Assembly (NCBI GenBank): GCA_020720405.1
Contig: DYOS01000008.1
Span: 1-49,891, forward strand
Length of the DNA stretch: 49,891 nucleotides
From: Caldithrix sp.
GTDB taxonomy: Bacteria > Calditrichota > Calditrichia > Calditrichales > Calditrichaceae
Direction: 5' to 3'
Shown: one piece after another, positions 7,961 through 16,186 of the stretch
How positions within the stretch are numbered: the first letter of the stretch is position 1
Layout: every line of letters starts with the position of its first letter
Position numbers and translations under genes: made by a program
The notes under the pieces: model-generated
Told to the model about the DNA's origin: nothing
The model's database searches: none
The model's input: only the letters and a program-made list of their open reading frames with translations

Positions 7961-9207
7961 TGCAACTGGAATCTGTTGTCCGCCCGGCGGAATTCGATGT
8001 ACTTCGGATCAGAGAAGATTTTCCTATTCTGAACGAAAAGATCCATGGCAAACCTCTGGTTTACCTGGACAATGCAGCAACGACCCAGAAACCACTACCG
8101 GTAATCGATGCGCTGCGTGATTATTATCTTCATCATAATGCCAATGTTCACCGGGCGATCCATGTTCTGGCCGAAAGAGCCACCGAAGGATATGAAAAAG
8201 CCAGGCAGGCTGTAGCCGAATTTATCAAAGCCCGCAGCGAGCGCCAGATTATTTTTACCAGAGGTACAACCGAAGCCATAAACCTGGTGGCCAGCGCCTG
8301 GGGCCGGAAATTTGTACGCGCCGGGGATGAAATAATGCTCACCGAAATGGAGCACCACAGCAATTTGGTTCCCTGGCAGATCTTAGCGCAGGAAGTTGGT
8401 GCGGTGCTGCGTTTTATCCCTTTCACGGAAGAGGGCATTCTCGATGTCCGGCGGTTTGAAACCCTGCTCTCCGGCCGGACCAGGATTATCGCCCTGTCCC
8501 ACATGTCCAATGTTTTTGGAACCATCAACCCGATAAAACGGATCATCCGCATGGCGCACGACCGCGGCATCCCGGTTCTGCTCGACGGAGCGCAGAGTGT
8601 GCCGCATCTGCCCATCGATGTTGATTTCCTGGATTGTGATTTCCTGGCTTTTTCCTCCCATAAAATGCTTGGCCCGACCGGGATTGGTGTACTTTACGCC
8701 AAAGATCATCTGCTCGAAAATATGAATCCCTACCAGGGCGGCGGGGAAATGATCAGCACGGTCTGGCTGGAAAATTCTACCTGGAATGAAATTCCGCACA
8801 AATTTGAAGCCGGCACACCAAATATCGAAGCAGCTTTTGGCTTCCATGCCGCTCTCGATTATCTGCAGTCGATTGGCATGAAACGGGTCACCCTGTATGA
8901 GCAGGAGCTGACAACCTATGCCCTGAACCGGATGAAACAGGTTGAAGGTCTTAATATTTATGGCGATGCCCCGGAACGCGGCGGTGTGATTTCTTTTAAT
9001 ATTGAAGGCTTACATCCCCATGACCTGGCCCAGTTTCTCGATCAGCATGGTATCGCCATCCGGGCCGGTCACCATTGTGCCCAGCCGATTATGCGCAAGC
9101 TGAATATTGCCGCCACTGCCCGGGCCAGTTTTTATCTTTATAATACCTTTGAAGAAATAGATTATTTTGTCGATTCTCTCCGCAAGGCCCGGGTATTCTT
9201 TCTGTAA
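7960..9207 (+). CDS. sufS: Cysteine desulfurase SufS
   Basis: SufS is a PLP enzyme that releases sulfur from cysteine as a persulfide for cluster assembly. The 415-residue product has the PLP lysine K235 in FSSHKMLGPTG, the PLP-stacking H132/H133 in EMEHHSN, and the catalytic cysteine C373 in RAGHHCAQP. The ATG at 7960 overlaps the sufU stop by one base; a start 57 bases upstream would lie inside sufU and is rejected. It is the last gene of the operon, and a perfect AT-rich inverted repeat begins at its stop codon. Confidence 0.97.
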   Translation: MQLESVVRPAEFDVLRIREDFPILNEKIHGKPLVYLDNAATTQKPLPVIDALRDYYLHHNANVHRAIHVLAERATEGYEKARQAVAEFIKARSERQIIFTRGTTEAINLVASAWGRKFVRAGDEIMLTEMEHHSNLVPWQILAQEVGAVLRFIPFTEEGILDVRRFETLLSGRTRIIALSHMSNVFGTINPIKRIIRMAHDRGIPVLLDGAQSVPHLPIDVDFLDCDFLAFSSHKMLGPTGIGVLYAKDHLLENMNPYQGGGEMISTVWLENSTWNEIPHKFEAGTPNIEAAFGFHAALDYLQSIGMKRVTLYEQELTTYALNRMKQVEGLNIYGDAPERGGVISFNIEGLHPHDLAQFLDQHGIAIRAGHHCAQPIMRKLNIAATARASFYLYNTFEEIDYFVDSLRKARVFFL

Positions 9208-9229
9208 ATCTTTATTATTAAAAGATTTA
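9205..9229 (+). terminator. AT-rich hairpin at end of suf operon
   Basis: TAAATCTTT (9205-9213) and AAAGATTTA (9221-9229) form a perfect nine-base inverted repeat that includes the sufS stop codon. It is A/T only apart from one C:G pair and has no T run behind it, so it is a weak terminator candidate or a 3'-end structure. Confidence 0.35.
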
Positions 9230-9308
9230 ATCTGCGGTCAGACGGAGAAAACATTTGCCCGGCCGAATTGCCCTTTCTAAATTTCTATTTTATTAACCTG
9301 GGAAAAGA

Positions 9309-10445
9309 TTGAACAGGCAGCGCAGACTAAGCAACGACGAGCGGCGGCATTTTTTACAATTGCGGCGAAATTTCAAGGGTCCGGTTATTGGGGTGACCGG
9401 CAGTCTTGGCAAAACCACAACCATCGAAATGATTGACTGTGTGTTATCAACCCGCGGCCGGGTGTTGCGCAGCCATCAAAGCCACGGTGACTGGTCCACC
9501 AATATTGAATTACTGAACAAGCTGGGCCCGGAATATGATTTTGCCCTGTTTGAGTTTGATTATCAGCGCGGCGACCGGTTTGGAGAAATGCTGCGTCTGA
9601 TCAAACCGACCATTGGAATTGTCACCAATATCGGCGATGCTCACCTCAATTACCTAAGCCGGATGATGAATACCGCACTGGAAAAATCTGAGGTAGTCAA
9701 ATATCTGGCCCGTAATGGTCTGGCCATTTTGAATAAGGACGACGAGCTGACCTCCGCCCTGGCTGACCATATCGCTACCGGCAACATCATTAAATACGGT
9801 TTGAGTCAAAATGCCCGGTTCTACGCATCCGATATTGAACAGCTCGGTCCGAACGGCAGCCGGTTTAAAATTAGTGGCGGTGAGGAAGTACGTATTCCGA
9901 TTTACAGTATTCCCGATGTTTATAATTTTTTAGCAGCCTACAGTCTATTGATCAATCTGGATTTTTCGACCGCTGAAATTGCTGCTCAATTTCAGAAGAA
10001 TTTTATTATGCCGGATGGCCGCGGTCAGATTCACAAAATCAAAAATAATTATTACCTGGATGAAAGCTACCGGGCTACACCGCGTTCACTCAGTAAAGCT
10101 GCCCGCTCCCTGATCGGCTTCAAACCCTACTCCCGAAAATTGATTTTTATCGTCAGTGATATGGAAGAAGCTGGCGTGAATATCGAAGATCATCATCTGA
10201 ACATGGGCTATTTCCTGTCTGCCCTGCCCATCGATTCTCTGATTACGGTTGGTGAGTATGCCCGGCATATTGCCAAAGGGGCATCACTGATCTGGAACCC
10301 GGATAAGAATATTTTTTCGGTTAACTCGGTTGACGAGGTTCTGAATATACTCGATAATGTCCTGGTCGAAAATTCAGCCATTTCCGTCAAGGGAATCGGG
10401 TCAGTTGCTTCGCGGCGAATTTTAAAATATCTGAAAACCAGATAA
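9309..10445 (+). CDS. MurF-like Mur ligase without N-terminal domain
   Basis: This protein has the central ATPase and C-terminal domains of Mur ligases but not the usual N-terminal UDP-substrate domain. The P-loop GVTGSLGKTTT is at residues 28-38, compared with about 100 or later in MurF. The central domain follows with IVTNIGDAHL and ILNKDDE, and the C-terminal domain with DESYRATPRS, like the DDSYNANP-type motif of MurF. The product is 378 residues from a TTG at 9309; GGGAAAAG lies upstream. It should form an amide bond between an acid and an amino acid or peptide, but the substrate is unknown. The next gene, an OmpA-type protein, is 16 bases away, hinting at an envelope role. Confidence 0.75.
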   Translation: MNRQRRLSNDERRHFLQLRRNFKGPVIGVTGSLGKTTTIEMIDCVLSTRGRVLRSHQSHGDWSTNIELLNKLGPEYDFALFEFDYQRGDRFGEMLRLIKPTIGIVTNIGDAHLNYLSRMMNTALEKSEVVKYLARNGLAILNKDDELTSALADHIATGNIIKYGLSQNARFYASDIEQLGPNGSRFKISGGEEVRIPIYSIPDVYNFLAAYSLLINLDFSTAEIAAQFQKNFIMPDGRGQIHKIKNNYYLDESYRATPRSLSKAARSLIGFKPYSRKLIFIVSDMEEAGVNIEDHHLNMGYFLSALPIDSLITVGEYARHIAKGASLIWNPDKNIFSVNSVDEVLNILDNVLVENSAISVKGIGSVASRRILKYLKTR

Positions 10446-10461
10446 ATTTGTGAGGATGTCC

Positions 10462-11859
10462 ATGTTAAAAACCATCATGTTCCTGTTGCTTTTTATTTGT
10501 ATTGGTCAATTATCTGCCCAGACCGATAAAGAAAAATTTTTCAGGGATTATGAAGCCGGTATTGATGATTTGCGGCGCAGGAACGCAGAAATCCTTTCAC
10601 CTGATTTTTTTAAAAAATCTATTGAAAACTACGAAGAGGCAGTTCGCTTGTGGGATGAGGGCAAGGGCCCGAAACGCACCCGGCCAAGCCTTGACAAATC
10701 GGCCGACTTTGTACGGCGAGCCAGCCACGTGGTTGAAATGATGAACACACACCTGCCTGAAGCCATCAGCAGCCGGGAAGACGCTCTTGCTTCAAGTGCA
10801 GCGCTTTTTTCTGAGTCGTTGTGGGAAAAAGGGGAGACTGCTTTCCACGAGGCAGCCATAGACATGGAAGAAAACAATTTGCGCAGCGCCCAAAAGAACG
10901 GAGAGGAAGCCAGGAATTTCTACCGCCAGGCCGAACTGGGTGCCATAAAAAACGGAATTTTGGGTGAGGCCCGTTCGGCTATTGCCCTGGCCGTGGAAGC
11001 CGAAGCTGAAAAATACTGTCCGAACACAATCAGCAATGCCCGGAAACAACTGACCGAAGCAGAAAACCTGCTTAATGACAATCGCTACGCCAAAGACCAG
11101 GCTATACAAAAAGCCAGAGTTGCCTTGTATGAAGGTCGGCATGCCCAATACCTGGCCCGGACTATCCTGGTGCTTTCAAAGAATGAACGTAACTGGGAAG
11201 GATTGATTTTAGGTTTCGAGGAAATTCTGATCAATATCACCAACCAGTTCAATCATCAGCCAATGTTTGATACCGGCTTCGACCCTGCAGCAAAAGCGGT
11301 TATGGCCTATATCGCCAATATCAAGAATGAATATAACCGGCTGACAGCCGAAAATGCCCAACTGCAGGAAGAACTGGGCATTGTAAAAGAAAAAGCGGAA
11401 GTTTCTTCTGCCCAGCTTCAGGCTCAGAAAAACCGGGAAAGAAAGATAAATAAAATCAAAGATCTGTTTAGTGAGGATGAAGCAAAAGTCATTTATCAGG
11501 GCGATCAACTTATTATCCGTTTACATGGTCTGAAATTTCCATCGGGTCAGGCTATTATTCAACCGGAGTATTTTTCAATGCTGACCAGGGTTCAACGGGC
11601 CCTGCAGGAATTTCCGGGCCAGCATTTTATGATTGAAGGACACACGGATAGTCAGGGTGCCAACGATGCCAACCTGCTCCTCTCAGAAAAGCGGGCTGCT
11701 GCAGTAAAGGAGTATCTGCTGGCCAATATGGGGCTGGATCCCGGACAGATAGATCATTACGGAATTGGCGAATCGCGGCCGGTTTTAAGCAATGAAACTG
11801 CCGAAGGCCGGGCCATGAACCGGCGCATCGAAATAGTCATCACGTTATCAGAATTATAA
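10462..11859 (+). CDS. OmpA-family envelope protein
   Basis: This 465-residue exported protein has a signal peptide (about 1-19, cleavage after LSA), a long helical region of TPR- or DUF4398-like character (about 20-230), a coiled-coil stretch (roughly 285-335), and a C-terminal OmpA domain from about 345. The peptidoglycan-binding motifs are GHTDSQG at 393-399 and NRRIEI at 453-458. It should sit in the periplasm and hold the cell wall. No lipobox cysteine is seen. The ATG at 10462 is chosen because GAGGA lies six bases upstream; in-frame GTG and ATG codons at 10450 and 10456 precede or overlap it. Confidence 0.88.
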   Translation: MLKTIMFLLLFICIGQLSAQTDKEKFFRDYEAGIDDLRRRNAEILSPDFFKKSIENYEEAVRLWDEGKGPKRTRPSLDKSADFVRRASHVVEMMNTHLPEAISSREDALASSAALFSESLWEKGETAFHEAAIDMEENNLRSAQKNGEEARNFYRQAELGAIKNGILGEARSAIALAVEAEAEKYCPNTISNARKQLTEAENLLNDNRYAKDQAIQKARVALYEGRHAQYLARTILVLSKNERNWEGLILGFEEILINITNQFNHQPMFDTGFDPAAKAVMAYIANIKNEYNRLTAENAQLQEELGIVKEKAEVSSAQLQAQKNRERKINKIKDLFSEDEAKVIYQGDQLIIRLHGLKFPSGQAIIQPEYFSMLTRVQRALQEFPGQHFMIEGHTDSQGANDANLLLSEKRAAAVKEYLLANMGLDPGQIDHYGIGESRPVLSNETAEGRAMNRRIEIVITLSEL

Positions 11860-12031
11860 AATTAGACGCCGCACTATTCCCAACTTTAAGAAACCATGTC
11901 GCGGGAAGAAGTATGGGCATGCTTTATCCTGCTCCTTCTCCGGGCACCATTTGGCAATTATAACCGTAGTAAATACCTTTTCAAAAGATTTTCGCCGGTT
12001 CTGAAATTAACCCGCTTCCATACTCTACCGG

Positions 12032-12047
12032 TGGCACCTGTTTTGCA
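12032..12047 (+). promoter_or_regulatory. Sigma-54 promoter match
   Basis: TGGCAC (12032-12037) and TTGCA (12043-12047) are spaced exactly as in the -24/-12 sigma-54 consensus, with ten bases between GG and GC. The predicted start of transcription is about 12058, only two bases before the ATG at 12060. A CTTTTCAAAAG palindrome at 11977-11987, about 70-80 bases upstream of that start, is a candidate activator site. An NtrC-type activator is encoded 1.6 kb downstream. Confidence 0.6.
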
Positions 12048-12059
12048 TTTCCCGGAACC

Positions 12060-12461
12060 ATGTCTGTCTCCGAACAAAAAAAGAACCTCCTGGTTATCGA
12101 TCCTGATCCTGAGTTTTGCAGGAGTGTCCGGCTTTTCCTGGAAGAGTGCTTCCGGGTTTATACCCGGCAGGGTCTGACCTATATTGATTATGCTATCATT
12201 CTTAACCGGATTGACCTGATTCTGGTTGAGGCCGATTTTGGCAGCGATCGACTAATACCCTTAATCAACAGCCTGCGCCTGAACCATCCGGCTGTTAAAG
12301 TGGTGGTCATGTACACTTTCTTTCCCATTGACCGAAACGATGAGCAAAGCCTTGCCTCCTTAGCTGACGGCCTGATTTCTAAACCGTTTGATGTCAGTGA
12401 ACTTAAAACCAAGCTTGAAAAACTGCTGACAACTCCTGCCATCAGTTCCCCTCAGGACTAA
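12060..12461 (+). CDS. Stand-alone receiver domain, degenerate site
   Basis: This is a 133-residue protein made of one response-regulator receiver domain and no output domain. The first strand ends in acidic residues D14 and D16, T86 occupies the conserved Thr/Ser position and K108 the conserved lysine in ISKPFD. At the phosphoacceptor position the local alignment (DLILVE against the usual DLILLD) places glutamate E57, although D59 two residues later could serve. A glutamate here often mimics the phosphorylated state. The start ATG has only a short GGA upstream, three bases away, and lies directly after a sigma-54 promoter match. The product is probably a regulatory partner protein. Confidence 0.75.
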   Translation: MSVSEQKKNLLVIDPDPEFCRSVRLFLEECFRVYTRQGLTYIDYAIILNRIDLILVEADFGSDRLIPLINSLRLNHPAVKVVVMYTFFPIDRNDEQSLASLADGLISKPFDVSELKTKLEKLLTTPAISSPQD

Positions 12462-12491
12462 GCCGGTTTGCTTTCTATCAAATCTGATTCA

Positions 12492-12520
12492 TTGAATTAA
12501 TAATACTCAGGCTTTATATT
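12492..12520 (+). promoter_or_regulatory. Putative promoter of the TPR gene
   Basis: TTGAAT (12492-12497) and TATATT (12515-12520) are separated by 17 bases, 27 bases before the GTG start of the TPR gene. This lets the TPR-NtrC pair be transcribed separately from the upstream receiver gene. Confidence 0.55.
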
Positions 12521-12546
12521 GCCCACGGATTTAAGGATGAATCATT

Positions 12547-13695
12547 GTGAAAGAATTCGGCTACAAAGATAAGCTGGTTGTTGGAGAAAGAGAATTTCTA
12601 ATTCACACCGGTACCAATCCCCTTGACCAAACCGCCGTTTCCGAGGTTTTTGAATCCGGACATTTTATTTATCACAGCCGGTCGGATTTTGAACTGCGTC
12701 AGCAGAGTGAAGAAAAAGCTGATATGACTTACATCGAGCAGACCACGCATCAGCTTCACCACGATGTTATGGATGAAATCCGGGTTCTGTTCCTGGTCAA
12801 TGAAAAAATAAAACTGATCCGCCAGCCCATGCCACATTACCGCCTGGCCAATCTTTTTCTTTATAAAAATTTTCTACCTGAGGCGGTTGATAATTTCCAA
12901 AGGGTGATTGCCCTTGACCCCAAAAATAAAAAAGCACACAAGCGTCTGGCGCTGGCTTCTCTTTCCACAGGGCAATTTGAAACAGCTGTTGATGTCATAA
13001 AACAAGCTATTCTTCTCGCCCCAAACTATCCCGATTTGTACAATATTTCAGGTGTAATTAACACCAGGCTGCACCGCTTCGATCAGGCTAAAGGCGATTT
13101 TCAGAAAGCCATCCAGCTTAAACCAATATTTCTTGAAGCCAATTTCAATCTTGGTTTACTCTTGTTTTTCAGCACCATTGCCGAACAGGATGAAAGTGCT
13201 GCCCTTGTTATCCCGGCCAGGGTAAACCGGGCCCTGAACGAATTACAGAGCTGGCCGGTTTATCAGAAACCGTTCTGGCAGAGCCGCATCCAAAAACTTA
13301 AAACAGCCATGCTTGGCGGCAGTCGGGATGAAGTGCTGAATACACTGTATCATTTTCAGATAGACCTTGTTACCTATGAAGATTATAATCCGGCCATCGA
13401 TCTCTTCTTCCTGAAATTTATGTATGGCGGGAAGCAACTGACCCACGACGAAATGGAATTATATGAATTAAAAATTAAGGATGAGGCCACTTCGCAGAAG
13501 GACTTCGCTGATTTCTGGAATGAGCTTGGCATCGTCCATCTTGTCCAATGCCGGGACTACTTTTTAAAAGCCGTGGCCGACTTTGAAAAAGCTATAAAGA
13601 TCAATGATAAATATTCTGAAGCCCAGAAAAATTTTGACCTGCTTAAACATAATAAAAATGGTTTCCTGATTCTGCTGCGGGCCATTCTCAAATAA
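12547..13695 (+). CDS. TPR-repeat protein
   Basis: This 382-residue soluble protein has tetratricopeptide repeats that should mediate protein-protein contacts. Clear repeats run from about residue 98 to 205 (for example the segments ending NFQRVIALDPKN and DFQKAIQLKP), with a further one near the C-terminus (DFEKAIKINDKYSEA). The N-terminal 95 residues, containing GEREFLIHTGT, look like a separate small domain that I do not recognise. The GTG start has AAGGA nine bases upstream. It ends two bases before the sigma-54 activator gene, so the two are likely co-transcribed and perhaps act together. Confidence 0.8.
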   Translation: MKEFGYKDKLVVGEREFLIHTGTNPLDQTAVSEVFESGHFIYHSRSDFELRQQSEEKADMTYIEQTTHQLHHDVMDEIRVLFLVNEKIKLIRQPMPHYRLANLFLYKNFLPEAVDNFQRVIALDPKNKKAHKRLALASLSTGQFETAVDVIKQAILLAPNYPDLYNISGVINTRLHRFDQAKGDFQKAIQLKPIFLEANFNLGLLLFFSTIAEQDESAALVIPARVNRALNELQSWPVYQKPFWQSRIQKLKTAMLGGSRDEVLNTLYHFQIDLVTYEDYNPAIDLFFLKFMYGGKQLTHDEMELYELKIKDEATSQKDFADFWNELGIVHLVQCRDYFLKAVADFEKAIKINDKYSEAQKNFDLLKHNKNGFLILLRAILK

Positions 13696-13697
13696 TT

Positions 13698-15053
13698 ATG
13701 GCCTATATCCTCGCCGTCGACAACGAAGAGCGTATGTGTAAGCTGATCCGCACGGCCCTTGAGCTGGATGGGCACCGCGTTGACATTTCTTTTTCCGGGG
13801 CTGAAGCCCAGCAATTGATTTCAAAAAATCCCTACGACATTGTGGTTACCGATCTGAAAATGTCCCCGGTAGACGGTCTGGCTGTATTAAAATATAGCCG
13901 GCAGCACAGCCCGGCGGCCGAAGTTATTCTGATTACGGCTTTTGCCACCCAGGAAACCGCCCTGCAGGCCATGAAAGACGGCGCCTACGATTACCTGATT
14001 AAGCCTTTTAAAATGGATGAACTGGCCCTGCGTATTGCACGGATCATGCGTCAGAAAAATCTGGAACGGGAAAACAGGGAACTGAAGAAAAAAGTAGAAA
14101 CCGAAGCAGCCGGAGATCTACCTGGTTTTATCGGGAAAAGCAACCGCATGCGCCAGGTTTTTCAACTGATCCGCCGGGTCGCTGAAAATGATACCGCCGT
14201 TTTGATACGCGGCGAAAGTGGTACCGGTAAGGAGCTGGTCGCCAGCGCCATTCACCGCCTGAGCCAGCGCCGGGATTTCCCGTTTGTGGCTATCAACTGC
14301 GCTGCCTTACCGGAAAATCTGCTGGAAAGCGAACTTTTTGGTTATGAGAAAGGCGCCTTTACCGGGGCCGACCGGCAGAAAAAAGGTCTGCTCGAAACCG
14401 CCTCCGGCGGTATCCTGTTTCTGGATGAAATTGGTGACTTACCGCTCAGTCTTCAGGCCAAACTGTTGCGCGTTTTGCAAAATAACGAATTGATCAGGCT
14501 TGGCGGGCAGGAAAAAATTCAACTTAATTTCCGCCTGATCACAGCAACCCATCAGAATCTGGAAGAAATGATTGGTCAGCAACGCTTCCGGTCGGATCTG
14601 TTTTACCGCATCAACATTTTCCCGATAGTGCTGCCAGCCCTGCGCGAACGGAAAGAAGACATACCGGAACTGATCCAGTTTTTTCTGCGCCGCTACCCGG
14701 AAAAATCCATTTCTTCCGCTGTCCGGCGGATGCTTATCGAATATGACTATCCGGGAAATGTCCGTGAGCTTGAGAATATAATTGCCCGGGCTGTGATCAT
14801 GAATGACGGGGTAATCGATGAATTGAACCTGCCCGGGGCTGAAGCAACTGTTTCATCTGTGCAAGGTGGTGGAACGACCTCCGGTGAATACCAGATACCC
14901 GACAGCGGAATTGTCCTCGATGATTTTGAAAAACAGTTAATTCTGCAGGCCATCCGGAAAAGCGATGGAAATAAAAGCCGGGCAGCCGAGCTTCTTGGCA
15001 TCACCCGGCGCAGATTGTATTCGATGATGGAACGATTCGGCCTGCCGGTATAA
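13698..15053 (+). CDS. NtrC-family sigma-54 response regulator
   Basis: This 451-residue protein has the standard three-part layout: receiver (1-120), AAA+ sigma-54 interaction domain (about 143-370) and a Fis-type helix-turn-helix (about 407-448). The phosphoacceptor is D52 in VVTDLKM and the lysine is in LIKPFK. The Walker A is GESGTGKE at 172-179 and the sigma-54 contact loop GAFTGA is intact at 219-224, so it should be a functional activator. One of the usual acidic residues is Asn (VDNEE). No histidine kinase is adjacent; the nearest is at 30.6 kb. A sigma-54 promoter match occurs upstream in the same cluster. Confidence 0.94.
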   Translation: MAYILAVDNEERMCKLIRTALELDGHRVDISFSGAEAQQLISKNPYDIVVTDLKMSPVDGLAVLKYSRQHSPAAEVILITAFATQETALQAMKDGAYDYLIKPFKMDELALRIARIMRQKNLERENRELKKKVETEAAGDLPGFIGKSNRMRQVFQLIRRVAENDTAVLIRGESGTGKELVASAIHRLSQRRDFPFVAINCAALPENLLESELFGYEKGAFTGADRQKKGLLETASGGILFLDEIGDLPLSLQAKLLRVLQNNELIRLGGQEKIQLNFRLITATHQNLEEMIGQQRFRSDLFYRINIFPIVLPALRERKEDIPELIQFFLRRYPEKSISSAVRRMLIEYDYPGNVRELENIIARAVIMNDGVIDELNLPGAEATVSSVQGGGTTSGEYQIPDSGIVLDDFEKQLILQAIRKSDGNKSRAAELLGITRRRLYSMMERFGLPV

Positions 15054-15190
15054 ACGTTATTCTTAAAACTTAAATTAACCAAAAGTTAAAAAGAAGGTTG
15101 TGAAATTTGTTCGACCATAGGCAGGTTGACAGGTAAATATAGTCTTCCTGTGACAGTATGAGGGTGGGACACGCTGAATTAAGTCATTCT

Positions 15191-15258
15191 GTCCCGCATG
15201 GGCGGGATCAGCATCCCTTTCAGGTTCATGTTTGGCATCTCTCAGATTCCGATCCCGC
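15191..15258. repeat. REP-like intergenic palindrome
   Basis: The 326-base gap 15054-15379 holds no supportable gene. Inside it TCCCGC (15192-15197) and GCGGGA (15202-15207) form a tight hairpin with loop ATGG. The strand from 15202 (GCGGGATCAGCATC) is also complementary, with two mismatches, to GATTCCGATCCCGC at 15245-15258, so two alternative folds compete. The wording GTCATTCTGTCCCGC resembles dispersed intergenic repeats seen in many bacterial genomes. The remaining parts of the gap show no further structure that I can defend. Confidence 0.55.
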
Positions 15259-15379
15259 ACAGCAGATTGTCGCAGGATTCTCATTATGGCGAAGTTTCGA
15301 ATGATCAGAATTTTAAATAAAATAGGTTATGTTAAAAATCCTGGTCCGATAGCAATCCATAACCCGGAAAGTGAAATTT

Positions 15380-16186
15380 ATGCCGGAATTACCTGAAGTG
15401 GAAACGGTGGCCCGGGAACTGCGCCTGGTTCTGCCCGGGTTGAAAATAGAATCACTTACAGCCATCTATCCCAAATCTTTTGAAAACCGGGCCGCTCAGT
15501 ATTCATTAACGCAAACGATCAGCGAGATCAGCCGGCAGGGAAAATACCTGATTTTCCGGCTGGACAACACGTTTCTGATCGCCCATCTGCGCATGACCGG
15601 AGTTTTTAGTTTTCATACCGGATCCGAGTCCACAGGAAAATACTGCCGGGTGCTGATCCGCTTTACAGATCATAGTCAGCTTCAATTTCTCGATACCCGC
15701 AAATTCGGGCGCATCTGGCATGTGGCGGAAATATCGGAAATCACCGGGCAACTCGGCAAAGATGCCCTTGATCCATATTGGACGGAAAAAACTTTCAGCA
15801 CCGCACTCAATGCTTCCCGACAGGGCATCAAGGCTTTGCTGCTCGGCCAGTCGGTCATCTCCGGTTTAGGCAATATTTACACCGATGAGATTTTGTTTGC
15901 CTCAGGTATTCATCCCCTGAGTATTTCAGCAACAATTCCGGCCCGGAAGAAAATAGAACTTTTTCAAAATATACACGCCACGCTGCGTTTTGCTATCGGG
16001 CAAATGGGCAGCACCATCTCCGATTACCGCACGGTAAATGGTGAATCCGGAAATTTCCAAAACTACTTCAGGGTTTACGCCCAGACCGGAAAACCCTGTC
16101 CGCAATGCGCCCGGCCCATCCAAAGGATACGAGCTGCCGGGCGTTCCACTCATTATTGTCCTTATTGCCAGAAGCTGAGCAAATGA
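15380..16186 (+). CDS. mutM: Formamidopyrimidine-DNA glycosylase MutM (Fpg)
   Basis: Fpg removes 8-oxoguanine and formamidopyrimidines from DNA and cleaves the abasic site. The 268-residue product starts MPELPEVETV, giving the catalytic N-terminal P2 and E3 after methionine removal. The C-terminal zinc finger has C240, C243, C260 and C263, with R255 in the GRSTHYC turn. The start at ATG 15380 is dictated by the need for P2; a GTG nine bases upstream is rejected. It is the first gene of a long overlapping run and shares ATGA with the next gene. Confidence 0.96.
   Translation: MPELPEVETVARELRLVLPGLKIESLTAIYPKSFENRAAQYSLTQTISEISRQGKYLIFRLDNTFLIAHLRMTGVFSFHTGSESTGKYCRVLIRFTDHSQLQFLDTRKFGRIWHVAEISEITGQLGKDALDPYWTEKTFSTALNASRQGIKALLLGQSVISGLGNIYTDEILFASGIHPLSISATIPARKKIELFQNIHATLRFAIGQMGSTISDYRTVNGESGNFQNYFRVYAQTGKPCPQCARPIQRIRAAGRSTHYCPYCQKLSK

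Noticed and set aside
11896-12177. Plus-strand open frame of 93 codons before the receiver gene
   Set aside because: It overlaps the receiver gene in another frame, runs through the sigma-54 promoter and shows no family features.
15075-15284. Minus-strand open frame of 69 codons in the gap before mutM
   Set aside because: Its translation is mostly the palindromic repeat read through, with no recognisable domain and no ribosome binding site.
16105-16182. SAM riboswitch or extended start upstream of the SAM hydrolase
   Set aside because: The upstream sequence is the zinc-finger coding part of mutM, leaving no room for an independent leader.
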